Both the position numbers and the translations under genes were made by a program. The notes below the pieces were generated by a model that made no database searches, was not told where the DNA came from, and worked only from the letters and a program-made list of their open reading frames with translations. 64,000 nucleotides of DNA from Pirellulaceae bacterium (GTDB lineage Bacteria; Planctomycetota; Planctomycetia; Pirellulales; Pirellulaceae): assembly GCA_018402565.1 (NCBI GenBank), contig JAGYIQ010000011.1, forward strand, positions 62,001 through 126,000. Reading direction: 5' to 3'. Below, in pieces: positions 51,713 through 61,477 of this stretch; position 1 is the first letter of the stretch; each line of letters opens with the position of its first letter.

Positions 51713-54700
51713 CTACTCGATGATGCGGTCGCGAACAGGTTTGTTTGCAATGAGCGCTTCGATCATGAGCTCTGTCCGCGGCCCAATTTCAAAATGTTTC
51801 GGAGGCGCAACTTCATGTTTGCCCGTACTACAACATTCTTCGTCAGGGGGCCGCCGTTGGGAATAACAAGAGTATCCGCCGTAGTTGTGTTTTCCGTGCG
51901 CATTGTCGAGGAAAGAGCTTGTCTCATGCGCTGAATTTCCTGGTTTTGAAGAGAGCATGCTTGCCTCTTCATCAAAGATCAGACCGTTGAATTTTATAGA
52001 CACAACCACACCGGAATGAGTAACGCGTCCATCTGAAAATACTACAATGTCTGAAATCGGAGTTGCGTTTTCGCAGCAAATTCGATTCCAGCCTTCATCT
52101 TCAAGGACGGTTGGTACATATTGCCCGTACAATGAATACGGCCCACCGGTCGCGTGTGATCCTCCAAACGTAAAGCCGTGACACCAATATGCGTCCTTGT
52201 TGTTTTCTCGGTCGTCAGGCGCCCAAACGCCAACCATTGTTCCTTTGCTAGTTTTAACTCCGATGTATGCGCCGGGTATTCGTGTTGGCCCTGAAATCAA
52301 GCCCGTTTCTTCATCAAATAAATAATCGTTCTTATACCAATCCCAGGCTAATTGCCCGTAGTGAGTTGAGTAAACAATTGTTCCGCTTGGATCAACGCTT
52401 CCTGGCGCGAAGTAAGCCCGATAGAGCGACGACCCATCCACATATCCCAACGGATCTCTGGAGATAAACCCACCCGTTGCCGGATCATACCACCTGGCGC
52501 GGAAGTGGTAGAGTTTTAGGTCGGGGTCGTACTCGCGGCCGGTGTAGGTGTAGCGGTTGTTGTAGCTGCTGGTTGTTCGCACGGTGCCGTTGGCGGCGTA
52601 GATTCCTAGCGTGCCGTAGGCGGTGTAAGTGTAGCGTTCAACCAGGGTTCCTGCGGCGTTGGTGAGGCCGACGATCGAGTATTGTTGGTTGCGATGATAG
52701 TACAAAGCGTTGTTGCCAGTGGTGGGAAGCGTTGAGGCAGTGCCCGTGTGACGAAGGATCGGTTCATCTACGTAATCCGCGTACACATAACGATAAGTCG
52801 GTGAGGTCGTCACCGCTCCCCGAGCATAGTCGGCAATCACTTGCTGGCCCGCATGCACGTAAACGACATTGCCGCTGGAATGACTACGAGCCACTCGGCG
52901 ACCAAGGGCATCGTATTCGAACGTGACTTCCAAACTACTGGGCGAACCGTTGGTGTCGGCTCCAATCAATTGGTTGTCGAAATTCCAGTCCAAGTTCAAC
53001 GCCGGTGATGACAGGGTGGCGGGCCGAGACGTTTGGTTACCCTTGACGTCGTAAGTCAAAGTACCGCTGCTGGCGCCAGTAAACCCAGTGAACTCGTGAG
53101 CATCACTATGGGTGCGGTTCCAGGTCGAACCGGCACTGGTAAAGGCGTTCCAGTTTCCTACCTCTGACAAGGTCCAACTCTGGTCCATCGTGCCATTGGT
53201 CCGATTCCAAACCGTCAAGCGATCTTCGTCATCATACCCGGTCGAACCCGTCGAGAACCCAAAGCCCGACATCGTACCTGTGATCGTCTCGCCAGTCTTG
53301 TTCTTGTTCGCATCCCATGTGTAAGAATATGTGCCCAGCTTCTCGGTGCCGGAATGACTGGTGGCAATCGAGGAGATCAGATTGTCGGCTCGATAATTGA
53401 AAGTGATAACGGCCCCGTTAGCATAGGTGCTGGTAGCCAAACGCCGGCCATCATCATAAGTCCGCGTATCCACGGTAGTTCCCAAATACTTGACCGTATG
53501 CAACTGGCTACGGTCGGTGTAGGTTCTTTCGACAACCGAACCGTTGGGATAAGTCAGTTGACTAAGTCGACCAAGAGAATCGTAGCCCCGAGTGACCGTG
53601 TAGGTTCGACTGGCGATGGTCAGCGATTCGTCTTTCAGTCGTCCTTCGTTGTCATAAGTCATGGTCACGGTATTGGAGTAGCGGCCACTGACAGCGGTCA
53701 GCATCCTTCCCACGGCATCAAAAGTAAACGTGTCGCTATCGGCGATTGTACCGGATGGGCTATTAGCCTTGGTACGATAATCGCGTGAGGTGATGGAGCC
53801 GATCATGGTATGGTTGAAAGTCACGGTATCGCCCTCTTGGTCCTCGCGACGGATCATCCTTCCGGCAGGATCATAGAAAAACTTGACTTTGCCGTAAGTC
53901 GAATCACCGGGGTTCCCGCCCGTGTGGTCCGGATAGGTTTCTTCAGTCTTGGCACCCAAGACATTGTACGTATAGCTGGTCGTCTTGCCTTGTGCATCGG
54001 TTACTGACGCCACCAATCCCATTAGATTATAACTCTGAGCGGTAACTTTGCCAGTCCGATCGGTGGTAGTTAGGATTTGGCCTAGGGGGTTGTAGGTGAA
54101 CGAGGTGGTTTGGCCCTTGGCATCCTTCTGCGAGGTCACTCGGCCGGTGGTCGCGTGGTAGACGGTTTCCGACTGGTTATTCAGCGGATCGATCGTCTTG
54201 ATTTGGCGCCCGAGCAAGTCGTATTCGAAGTTGGTGGTATTGCTGAGTGGATCGATCTGTTGGAGCAGATTTCCGGCGGCGTTGTATTTGCTGCGGGACA
54301 GTTTGGCCAATTGGTCCAAAGTTGCGACCGATTGGCCCAAGCTATTGGAGACACTTTGGACGTATTTGCCATCCTGCATGATCTGCCAAGTGGCCTCGCA
54401 CAGCCCGACACCGGCCAGGGTATAGGTTTTGTCCAAGCCAACGGACGTCCACGAAAGCAGTTGGTTCGGGGTGGTAGCCGCTGGTCCGGACATCAGGCCT
54501 TGGAACACGCCACGGCCCATGGCGTCTTGAATCGACACGTTCATGGTCTTCTCATCGGGACTGATCGCGACGGTGGCTTTACCGCTGCGGGTGGCGTTGA
54601 ACGTCACTTCCGCCCCGCCGTTAGGAACGGTATCGGCCAACTTGGTGAGGGCGGCTTGGATGTTGATTGCTGCGGTACCGCCTCCCAGGCGATTGATTGT

Positions 54701-57700
54701 GATACCGGCGCTGCTATCCAGGCCCAGGCCATCGGACAAACGATTGTCGTAAACATATTGGGTCGTGATGCCCTGAGTAGCGGCGATCCCGTTGAGCCCC
54801 GCAATCGGTGGATTGAGCGGATCGATGGTGCCGAGAGCTTGTTTCCAAGTCGTGGTCGCTGCAATACGGCCATCGTCCCGGTAGCGGGTCGTGGTTTCCG
54901 AGAGCGTTTTGGCGTCGATCGGGTCGACCGGATTGGTGTGAGAACTGTAATCAGCAACGGTGGCGGAATGAACGGTTCGTCCCAGAGGATCGACGTTCGA
55001 GATCTGGCCGTGGCCCAAAGCGTTCTTCGAGCCCGCGAATTGACCACAACAGCTGTTGTAATACGATGTGTTCACCCCACCGTTGGGCATAGTCTCGGTC
55101 GCTTGGCGCCCGTCCAAGGTGTAGGTGTAGGTCCAAGTGGCGGCGGACGATGTACCATGGGCAATGGTACGGGTCTGCACGTTGCCGGCGTTATCGTAGG
55201 TCATGACCGTGTGGGTGCCAGCTGGGTCGGTGGTCTTGGTGACTTGCCCCTTGCCGTTGTATTCGGTCAATGATTCTAGTTTGTAGGCGAGCCCAAACCC
55301 ACGAGTGGTTTTGGTATTGCGCCCGACCGCATCAAATTCGGAACTGGTGATCGTCCCAATCGGATCAATCATTTGCACGATTTGCCCGCGGCCATCTCGG
55401 ATCGCGTCCGTAATGGCATGCGCTGGATCGGACCCGGTGATGCGTGTGGCGGCGAGAATGGCAGCGTTGTCGGCGAAGACAACGGTTTGATCGCGGGTGG
55501 CGATTTCACGGATGGTGAGTCGATTGGCCGAGCGACCAAAGAAGCGGCGCTGGACAAAGGTATCAAACGACTCTTCCATTTTGAACAATTGGTTGTCCAC
55601 GTAGAAGTTCTTTGTTTGACGCGACATACCCGCCCGTGGCTCTTGGGTTTCGGTTTCTTGGCGGCCCCGGAAATCGTAGCCACGAGTCACTCGGGCGTCG
55701 TTGCGGTCGATGAAGCTGGGTTGCGATTGCAGGGGCAAGTAGGTGTAGGTCACCACCGACTGCGTGTTGACGTCGTTGACGGAATCCATGGTGGTGCTGG
55801 ACAAATTGGCGACTCGACCAAAGGCACTGATGGAGGTCAACGTTTGGCCAGCGATGTTCCAATTGGTTTTGGAGACAACACCCATTCGATCGCGTTTGTA
55901 CACGTCGCGATTGGTGTCGTCGTAGTAGGTCTGCTCCTTTGAGCCGTCAGGGTAGTCGACTTGGATCGTGCGACGTAGATCGTCGTAGACATACAGAGTG
56001 TCTTCGCTCAAGGGGCTAGTTGTTTGGGTCAAGCGACTATCAACCCAGGTGTATTCGGTAATCGGACGAGACGATTGACCGGCTGGGACGGGACCAAGAA
56101 CCTGGCTGACTTGCCCGGTCGTTGTGTAGACGTAATCCGTCCGTTCGTTGGCGGGAGGAGCGGTGACGCCGCCGCTGGTGTAGGCCGTTGTAGCGGTCCA
56201 TTGCAGGAAGCCCGTTTGCGCGCCTGAGGTATAGTAGCCAAAAATCTGTTGCGTGGCCGTGGCGGTACTAGATGGTGCTCCAGAACCGGTGGGGTCACTT
56301 AAGCCTTGGACCAGGCGGGTGAGCCGACCGGCGGAATCGTAAAGATAGGTTTTGACGAAGCCACCACGGTCGCGATGGTAGGTCAGCTGGCCTTTAGTGT
56401 TGTAGAGGAATTTCTCGTAAGTGCTGTCGGAGTAGTTCTTTTGAGCGACGTTGGCATCTGCATCGTACGTGTAGTCGATAACAAAGCCCGTATCGTCCAC
56501 TAACTTGGGATGCTTACCGCTAAGGATTTGCGCGGTCGTGGGAACTCCACCGGTGGCATTACGATGCTCGGCAAAAGTCGTTTCGAAGGTGCCCACATAA
56601 CCGCTAAAGCCCAGGCTGGGGTTGCTGGCGACCGGATCGATGTAATTGAAGTGCTTCTTGTAGCGACCTCGATACCATTCGTAGACCTTGCCGCGGTCGT
56701 TGATCCGGTAGAGACCGGGCGTTCCGGTACTACGATGAACCAAGAGATAGGGTGCTGGGGGGCTGTTAGCATTTGTGGCACCTTCCCCACGAGCGAGGAG
56801 AACGTCTGCGAACTGATTGACTAAGGCCCCGCCCCACTGGGAGTAATTCGGTGACAGGAAAATAACATCGCGTGAATTTGCCTTCCAAAGACGTTCGTAC
56901 CAAACGATAGTGGCCGCGTTTCGTGTTGTGTCGAAGCCGTACGAATAAGTCGACTTTTCGCTGCCGTTGAGGGATACGGCGGAAATGTTGCCACCGGCAT
57001 ACGAGTAAGCCAATACCTCATCACCACTATTGATATTAATGCCTGAAATAACCCAACGTCCAGATTGTTGTGTCGGGTTATAGGTTACGGCAGCGACGTT
57101 TCCGCCTGGATCAGTGATCGTGTGGATTTGCAATCGTCGAGTCGGTGACGCAGACAACTCGGCGGGAGTGAATGTCTTGTAGGTGAAGTTTGTTTGATAG
57201 CCATCGGGAGTACGCACGTGCAGCAGACGCCCCATGGGGTTGAATGCTCCTGCCGACCCAACGTTGACGATTTGGAATTTGTACTCCCAACCACCGCGAC
57301 GAGTCAGCGTGGCGTACAGCGGGTTGGTGTCGCTAAATGTCGTCAAGTCGGTGACTGGTGCACCCGCTCCATTGACGACCGAAAATGTCTTGTAGTAGCC
57401 TTGTTGTGTGAATTGAAAGTTTCCGACACTGGCCGAGTCACTACCCCAGTGGGTAATACCTGTGTTGGCATCAAACAGAGTGAAGAAGTTAGGGGTGGAG
57501 CCTCCGGTACCGCCTGTCCCACCCCCACCGCCAACTCCTCCTCCCGGTTCACCTCCTGGTTCCCCAGGGCCACCAGGGCCGCCACCGCCACCGCCACCGC
57601 CGCCGCTGCCGCCTGAGCCTGGAAACAACCGCAGACGATGATCGAAGTTGAAGACATGGCCGGGACTGCTGTTCCCGATAACGTGCTGGTTATTTGGATA

Positions 57701-58555
57701 AAGGTAACGACCAATAGCGAGCAGCGGCACCCGCCCGGGCCCTCCTCCGCTGCCACAACCCAAACAATCGCCACCCATGCCGTTCGTCAAGTCAACATCC
57801 ATTCGCCAGCCGTGCCCCATCAATGGACCCGGTGCGCACACCGACTGAGCGCCCGGCGGGGTGGTCATTCCACCGCCCTCGCAACTGTCACATTCCGGGA
57901 TTGGTGGCTCCGGAAACACTGGGGGGTCCAATGCGCCGACCACACCGCGAAAGTAGACAAAGTCAACGCTATGGACCGCACCAAATCCATACGTTTGAAT
58001 CGCACGAATTAGATAATATTGCGCTGTACCAACCTGCAATGCCAATGTTTGTTTTACCGTGTGAGTTAGCGTTAAGGTATGTGTCGTACCGTTTGTAATT
58101 TTCGTACTCGACTCCCACCAACGGTATTCGCCATGCCAGCCCGACATTCCTCCTGATGGAACAGTAGCTGACTGATGCATAGGAAGGCTACCCGGCGTCC
58201 CACCCGCCTGATACTTACCGAGCGGAAGCGTCGGATGATTGGGGGACAACGAGTTTAAGGTAAAATCACCCGTAAGGATTAGTTGCTCATTATGCGAAAA
58301 GACGTCTTTATCTACAGTCAATTTCATTTTCGAATCGAGTACGTAGTTCGGGCCGCCAGCCGGAATCTGAACCGTCCGAACGGTACTGACTGTGATTGTT
58401 TTGTCAGGCGCGTGCACGACCATCGTACCATCGGGTTTCGTCTCATTGATTTGAACCAACTTGAATGGGCCCGTTTGCGCATTCGCTGACGACGCTGTAA
58501 TCAAGAGTGATAAAATCAAGACCAAACTAGCGATTGACCTAAATTGCGGCTTCAT
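51713..58555 (-). CDS. Full-length secreted RHS/YD-repeat protein with a papain/NlpC-P60-like C-terminal domain
   Basis: The protein is 2280 residues; the ATG is preceded by AGGA 8 nt upstream. It has a Sec signal peptide (IASLVLILSLLITASSANAQ), a beta-rich N-terminal region, a Gly-rich linker near 314-345 and then YD repeats from about 680 to 2000 that should form the RHS shell. The class A core ends with FISRDP, GYVDGSSLYRAY and SVDPSG near 2058. The 222-residue C-terminal domain carries YWCHGF (Cys about 2125). It also has DIVVFSDGRVTHSGVVV (His about 2180) and SSKPG followed by HNYGGYSCYSQRR. This matches papain-like NlpC/P60 superfamily domains with a CHG motif. No PAAR or VgrG part exists, so export is by Sec, not type VI. 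It probably serves as the expressed carrier of the locus. Confidence 0.85.
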   Translation of the reverse strand: MKPQFRSIASLVLILSLLITASSANAQTGPFKLVQINETKPDGTMVVHAPDKTITVSTVRTVQIPAGGPNYVLDSKMKLTVDKDVFSHNEQLILTGDFTLNSLSPNHPTLPLGKYQAGGTPGSLPMHQSATVPSGGMSGWHGEYRWWESSTKITNGTTHTLTLTHTVKQTLALQVGTAQYYLIRAIQTYGFGAVHSVDFVYFRGVVGALDPPVFPEPPIPECDSCEGGGMTTPPGAQSVCAPGPLMGHGWRMDVDLTNGMGGDCLGCGSGGGPGRVPLLAIGRYLYPNNQHVIGNSSPGHVFNFDHRLRLFPGSGGSGGGGGGGGGPGGPGEPGGEPGGGVGGGGGTGGTGGSTPNFFTLFDANTGITHWGSDSASVGNFQFTQQGYYKTFSVVNGAGAPVTDLTTFSDTNPLYATLTRRGGWEYKFQIVNVGSAGAFNPMGRLLHVRTPDGYQTNFTYKTFTPAELSASPTRRLQIHTITDPGGNVAAVTYNPTQQSGRWVISGININSGDEVLAYSYAGGNISAVSLNGSEKSTYSYGFDTTRNAATIVWYERLWKANSRDVIFLSPNYSQWGGALVNQFADVLLARGEGATNANSPPAPYLLVHRSTGTPGLYRINDRGKVYEWYRGRYKKHFNYIDPVASNPSLGFSGYVGTFETTFAEHRNATGGVPTTAQILSGKHPKLVDDTGFVIDYTYDADANVAQKNYSDSTYEKFLYNTKGQLTYHRDRGGFVKTYLYDSAGRLTRLVQGLSDPTGSGAPSSTATATQQIFGYYTSGAQTGFLQWTATTAYTSGGVTAPPANERTDYVYTTTGQVSQVLGPVPAGQSSRPITEYTWVDSRLTQTTSPLSEDTLYVYDDLRRTIQVDYPDGSKEQTYYDDTNRDVYKRDRMGVVSKTNWNIAGQTLTSISAFGRVANLSSTTMDSVNDVNTQSVVTYTYLPLQSQPSFIDRNDARVTRGYDFRGRQETETQEPRAGMSRQTKNFYVDNQLFKMEESFDTFVQRRFFGRSANRLTIREIATRDQTVVFADNAAILAATRITGSDPAHAITDAIRDGRGQIVQMIDPIGTITSSEFDAVGRNTKTTRGFGLAYKLESLTEYNGKGQVTKTTDPAGTHTVMTYDNAGNVQTRTIAHGTSSAATWTYTYTLDGRQATETMPNGGVNTSYYNSCCGQFAGSKNALGHGQISNVDPLGRTVHSATVADYSSHTNPVDPIDAKTLSETTTRYRDDGRIAATTTWKQALGTIDPLNPPIAGLNGIAATQGITTQYVYDNRLSDGLGLDSSAGITINRLGGGTAAINIQAALTKLADTVPNGGAEVTFNATRSGKATVAISPDEKTMNVSIQDAMGRGVFQGLMSGPAATTPNQLLSWTSVGLDKTYTLAGVGLCEATWQIMQDGKYVQSVSNSLGQSVATLDQLAKLSRSKYNAAGNLLQQIDPLSNTTNFEYDLLGRQIKTIDPLNNQSETVYHATTGRVTSQKDAKGQTTSFTYNPLGQILTTTDRTGKVTAQSYNLMGLVASVTDAQGKTTSYTYNVLGAKTEETYPDHTGGNPGDSTYGKVKFFYDPAGRMIRREDQEGDTVTFNHTMIGSITSRDYRTKANSPSGTIADSDTFTFDAVGRMLTAVSGRYSNTVTMTYDNEGRLKDESLTIASRTYTVTRGYDSLGRLSQLTYPNGSVVERTYTDRSQLHTVKYLGTTVDTRTYDDGRRLATSTYANGAVITFNYRADNLISSIATSHSGTEKLGTYSYTWDANKNKTGETITGTMSGFGFSTGSTGYDDEDRLTVWNRTNGTMDQSWTLSEVGNWNAFTSAGSTWNRTHSDAHEFTGFTGASSGTLTYDVKGNQTSRPATLSSPALNLDWNFDNQLIGADTNGSPSSLEVTFEYDALGRRVARSHSSGNVVYVHAGQQVIADYARGAVTTSPTYRYVYADYVDEPILRHTGTASTLPTTGNNALYYHRNQQYSIVGLTNAAGTLVERYTYTAYGTLGIYAANGTVRTTSSYNNRYTYTGREYDPDLKLYHFRARWYDPATGGFISRDPLGYVDGSSLYRAYFAPGSVDPSGTIVYSTHYGQLAWDWYKNDYLFDEETGLISGPTRIPGAYIGVKTSKGTMVGVWAPDDRENNKDAYWCHGFTFGGSHATGGPYSLYGQYVPTVLEDEGWNRICCENATPISDIVVFSDGRVTHSGVVVSIKFNGLIFDEEASMLSSKPGNSAHETSSFLDNAHGKHNYGGYSCYSQRRPPDEECCSTGKHEVAPPKHFEIGPRTELMIEALIANKPVRDRIIE

Positions 58556-58700
58556 TTGTATTGTCCTGCGAATGAAGTGATGCGAAAAGATAACGATGTA
58601 TCCCGGTACCTGTGGTGCTTTCTACGGTAATGCTCCAAGCGAGTCTTGGTTAGGGTGCGCCGGCTTTTGCAGGAAGACGAACGTTGACAACAAACTCCAC

Positions 58701-59462
58701 TTATTCGGAGTGAACAGGCGAAGATGCTATGATGTTGACCAGCCCCTCGGTGCCGGTGGTCGCCAAGTAGGTCGCCCGAGCCAGCCCGTCAGCATCTGCC
58801 GCAACGGTGTACGTGGTTAATCGGTTGTCGAATTCCCCGACGGCCTGCGTATGGAATGTGACCGGTTGTTTCGGCTCGACACGCACTTCCAAAGCTACCG
58901 ATTCGCCTTGAATAACATTGTGGTACTGACGTCCGACCGATGCAATCGGTATGACGCCTGGGTCAGGCTGGGCCGATTGGAGGATTCGACCGGGAGCAAC
59001 CTTACTCAAATAAGCTTCAGGGTCGCGATCATAGGCAGCTCGATCAAACGCCTCCGGCAAAAATCGAGTCGAACGGTTTGGCAAGGGCGTGTCGGGGGAC
59101 TGGAGATCTTGAAAGACTTGCCGTACCTGCGGGTTTTCATCACCTTTCAACTGGATGGCTCGGCCAGGATTAGGAAAGGATTCGGCGGCCGCTTCTTGCT
59201 CGGAAAGTCGCTGAATACGAGCCTGATCGAACTCCAAATCTCGCTTCGGACGCCGGACACCACCGACCTCGACCAAATCGTCGGGCCCCAGCCCCAAAGC
59301 CTCCTCCAGGGTACCGGCAACTGGATCAACCGCGGCACTGGACACCGCCACTCGCTGAGGCGGCTCGACGCGGTTGAACCAGCCCTGCTGGAACGCAACT
59401 CCAGCAAACAAAACGCCGATCAAAGCGACAGATACGACGCTGCATATGGTTTTGACAGACAA
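58701..59462 (-). CDS. Membrane-anchored protein upstream of the main RHS gene
   Basis: The 253 residues begin with TTG, preceded by a very strong GGAGGGGG. An N-terminal helix (ICSVVSVALIGVLFAGVAF) anchors or exports the protein. A charged coiled segment follows (ELEFDQARIQRLSEQEAAAE-like). The C-terminal 80 residues are beta-rich (YHNVIQGESVALEVRVEPKQ, then TVAADADGLARATYLATTG) and look like an Ig-like or invasin-type domain. It is co-directional with the RHS gene (145 nt apart) and is probably the first gene of the operon. A role in display or export of the RHS protein is a guess. Confidence 0.65.
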   Translation of the reverse strand: MSVKTICSVVSVALIGVLFAGVAFQQGWFNRVEPPQRVAVSSAAVDPVAGTLEEALGLGPDDLVEVGGVRRPKRDLEFDQARIQRLSEQEAAAESFPNPGRAIQLKGDENPQVRQVFQDLQSPDTPLPNRSTRFLPEAFDRAAYDRDPEAYLSKVAPGRILQSAQPDPGVIPIASVGRQYHNVIQGESVALEVRVEPKQPVTFHTQAVGEFDNRLTTYTVAADADGLARATYLATTGTEGLVNIIASSPVHSE

Positions 59463-60513
59463 GCGATCCCCCTCCTGTACTGCAATCTAATCGAACGGAA
59501 ACGTAACCTCAACGACCGACCGAAACCAACAACCAAAACCCGTAGCAATCAATCCAGCCACGGATGAAGACAAAACTCTGCAAACGACTACACCACCAGC
59601 CTACCAGCGGCTCGCGGAGATCCAACTCGAACCAAACGACTGAAAAGAGGAAACTGCCACCCAAGTCCAGGAAAAATACTGCCAATTACTGATGAACGTT
59701 CGTACAACCAAGCCGTTCCAGCTGGGCCGATCCTTCCTGCACTTACAAAAACTTCGCCATCACTCCCTCACCCAAGCAAACTTAGGCAACCAGGCCACGG
59801 CAAAACCGACACGTTAATGAGGCCAAAACAATTAACAACCAGCGAGACCGGTTGCCATGTTTCTCGACGGATGATCCGCATGGCGTCCCGTCTACAAAAC
59901 CGAATTCTACGGATTGTTCTGGCAATTGCAAGCGAATGTTGCGAAAAATTTTTATTCAGCTGTTTTAACCTGCCAGGGGTATTGACTTTGCAAAAATTCT
60001 TCCTGACCCGACCGCGCCGCGGCGCTGGTGAGCGGATCAAGGAGCCGGGGGGGCACCTGCATCCCGCCACCGGAGGAAAACTCATTCGCGGAAAAATGAC
60101 CGCCAAAAAGTCGCACCTCTCGCGGCCAATAAAAACGTCCTTTCAGCAGCGGCTCAAACCGCTTGCCTGGCGCCCGGTCTGTCCTCAGCCCGTCCCACGC
60201 GACCAAAAATCACTGCCGCCCGTCGGCTCATCTGCTCTGTTGACGCGAAACAGCCCTGTCTTCCGCCTCCCAATCTGACCGCTGGGGCTAAAATCGCCCC
60301 ATCTTTCGGTTAGCCAACCCCATGCCAATCCGCGGTCGCCCGGCGGCGGCTCCCGGCCTAATTCTCAGAATCGGGGTTATTTACGGGGTATTCTTGAACA
60401 GCGCTGATGCCCATTTTTGAAGAGGCGCTCGCCACTCTGTGATCGATTTCGTTGAAGAATGGTCGTCGAAGAGGATGGCATCGCTCATTTAACATATTCG
60501 ACCCGGCATGCGG
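59463..60513. other. Non-coding gap, ~1050 bp
   Basis: The region upstream of the RHS operon must contain its promoter, but none stands out. Several stretches are AT-rich (about 59640-59700 and 59930-60000). An open frame at 59817-60278 on the plus strand has basic, low-quality sequence and is not credible. Confidence 0.4.
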
Positions 60514-60732
60514 TCATCTATATGAACGCGTGATAGGGGCTGGAGAACGTGAATGAAATGCGCTGTCGATGGTCAGTTCCTTGCTGACTCGTTTCTCGAA
60601 TTCGCCGGCCTCCAGGACTGCAGTATCGTTATTAATGAAAAGGCTAAACACAAAACTAGCCAGTATTGTACCGAGCATTGCGATTGAAACACCGATCGCT
60701 AGTCCTAAAATTGTATCTATAAAAAGCTTCAC
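60514..60732 (-). CDS. Small single-helix membrane protein, possible second immunity gene
   Basis: The 72 residues start with GTG 2 nt after the LRR stop, with GGGAG 6 nt upstream. It has one long hydrophobic segment (ILGLAIGVSIAMLGTILASF) and a short charged tail. The tight spacing shows it is translated with the LRR gene. Function unknown. Confidence 0.5.
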   Translation of the reverse strand: MKLFIDTILGLAIGVSIAMLGTILASFVFSLFINNDTAVLEAGEFEKRVSKELTIDSAFHSRSPAPITRSYR

Positions 60733-60734
60733 AT

Positions 60735-61475
60735 TTAGCTCCCACTTGCTAATGGTTCGTCGCGTTGCTCATCGCGTATTCGAAGTATACCATATTTCTG
60801 GATGGTGATCCTGGATTTGGCGGCGTCTGATAGTGTCTCTACATCGAAGTCTGCCCAAGATATGTCGATGAAACGCATTTTTGGAAAACTAACAATATGC
60901 TCTACGTCAGCAGCTTCGAGCGTTAGTCCAGAAAGCTCACATAATTGAAGTTCATTCAAGATGTGAATTGATCCCAGGAAGTAACCAGGAAGGTCACGAG
61001 ACGACAGTCGTAATATGCGGAGTTGCTTTAATTGCCCAATTGATTGGCCTAAACATGACAACGAATCGTCGTATTCACAAAAACTTAAATCGAGTTCGGT
61101 GCAGTGCGTAAGCTCTCCAATAGCTTGAACATCATTTGCATCGAACACACCTCCGTTGAGTATGACAATCTCAAGTCCTTCGATACGCTTTAAATCTGAG
61201 ATTGAGCTCGACAATGTCCCACTTGAGAATTTGGCAGGCGCCTTTGCTGAATTCACCAGTGGAAAGTATGCTGTTGGAAAAAAATCTAAAAGAGCATTTT
61301 GTGTCCAAGTGAGCTTGCCGTCTGGTATTCGACCAAATGTCCATCCGTCGCTCGAAAGTTTTTTAATTGCCGTGGCTTGAGAGAAGTTAAAGAATGCCGT
61401 GATATACGCAAGACAGACAACTGCAGTAGCCGTAGTAACCAGCATCGTGTGTAATCCGTATCTCATTGCTCCCAT
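60735..61475 (-). CDS. Membrane-anchored LRR-like protein, candidate immunity gene
   Basis: The 246 residues start at 61475, two nucleotides after the stop of the RHS tip, with GGAG 6 nt upstream. An N-terminal helix (MLVTTATAVVCLAYITAFF) is followed by irregular leucine-rich repeats (GELTHCTELDLSFCEYDD, GQLKQLRILRLSS, NELQLCELSGLTLEAADVEH). It resembles the LRR protein at 41402-42451, which follows another class A tip. Direct contact with the toxin domain is plausible, as LRRs commonly bind proteins. AT-rich. Confidence 0.65.
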   Translation of the reverse strand: MGAMRYGLHTMLVTTATAVVCLAYITAFFNFSQATAIKKLSSDGWTFGRIPDGKLTWTQNALLDFFPTAYFPLVNSAKAPAKFSSGTLSSSISDLKRIEGLEIVILNGGVFDANDVQAIGELTHCTELDLSFCEYDDSLSCLGQSIGQLKQLRILRLSSRDLPGYFLGSIHILNELQLCELSGLTLEAADVEHIVSFPKMRFIDISWADFDVETLSDAAKSRITIQKYGILRIRDEQRDEPLASGS

Positions 61476-61477
61476 GA

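Noticed and set aside
51713..58555. Type VI secretion-linked RHS effector
   Set aside because: The protein has a Sec signal peptide and no PAAR or VgrG part, and no type VI genes are near.
59817..60278. Plus-strand gene upstream of the RHS operon
   Set aside because: Basic, low-complexity product with no start signal; composition like the surrounding non-coding DNA.
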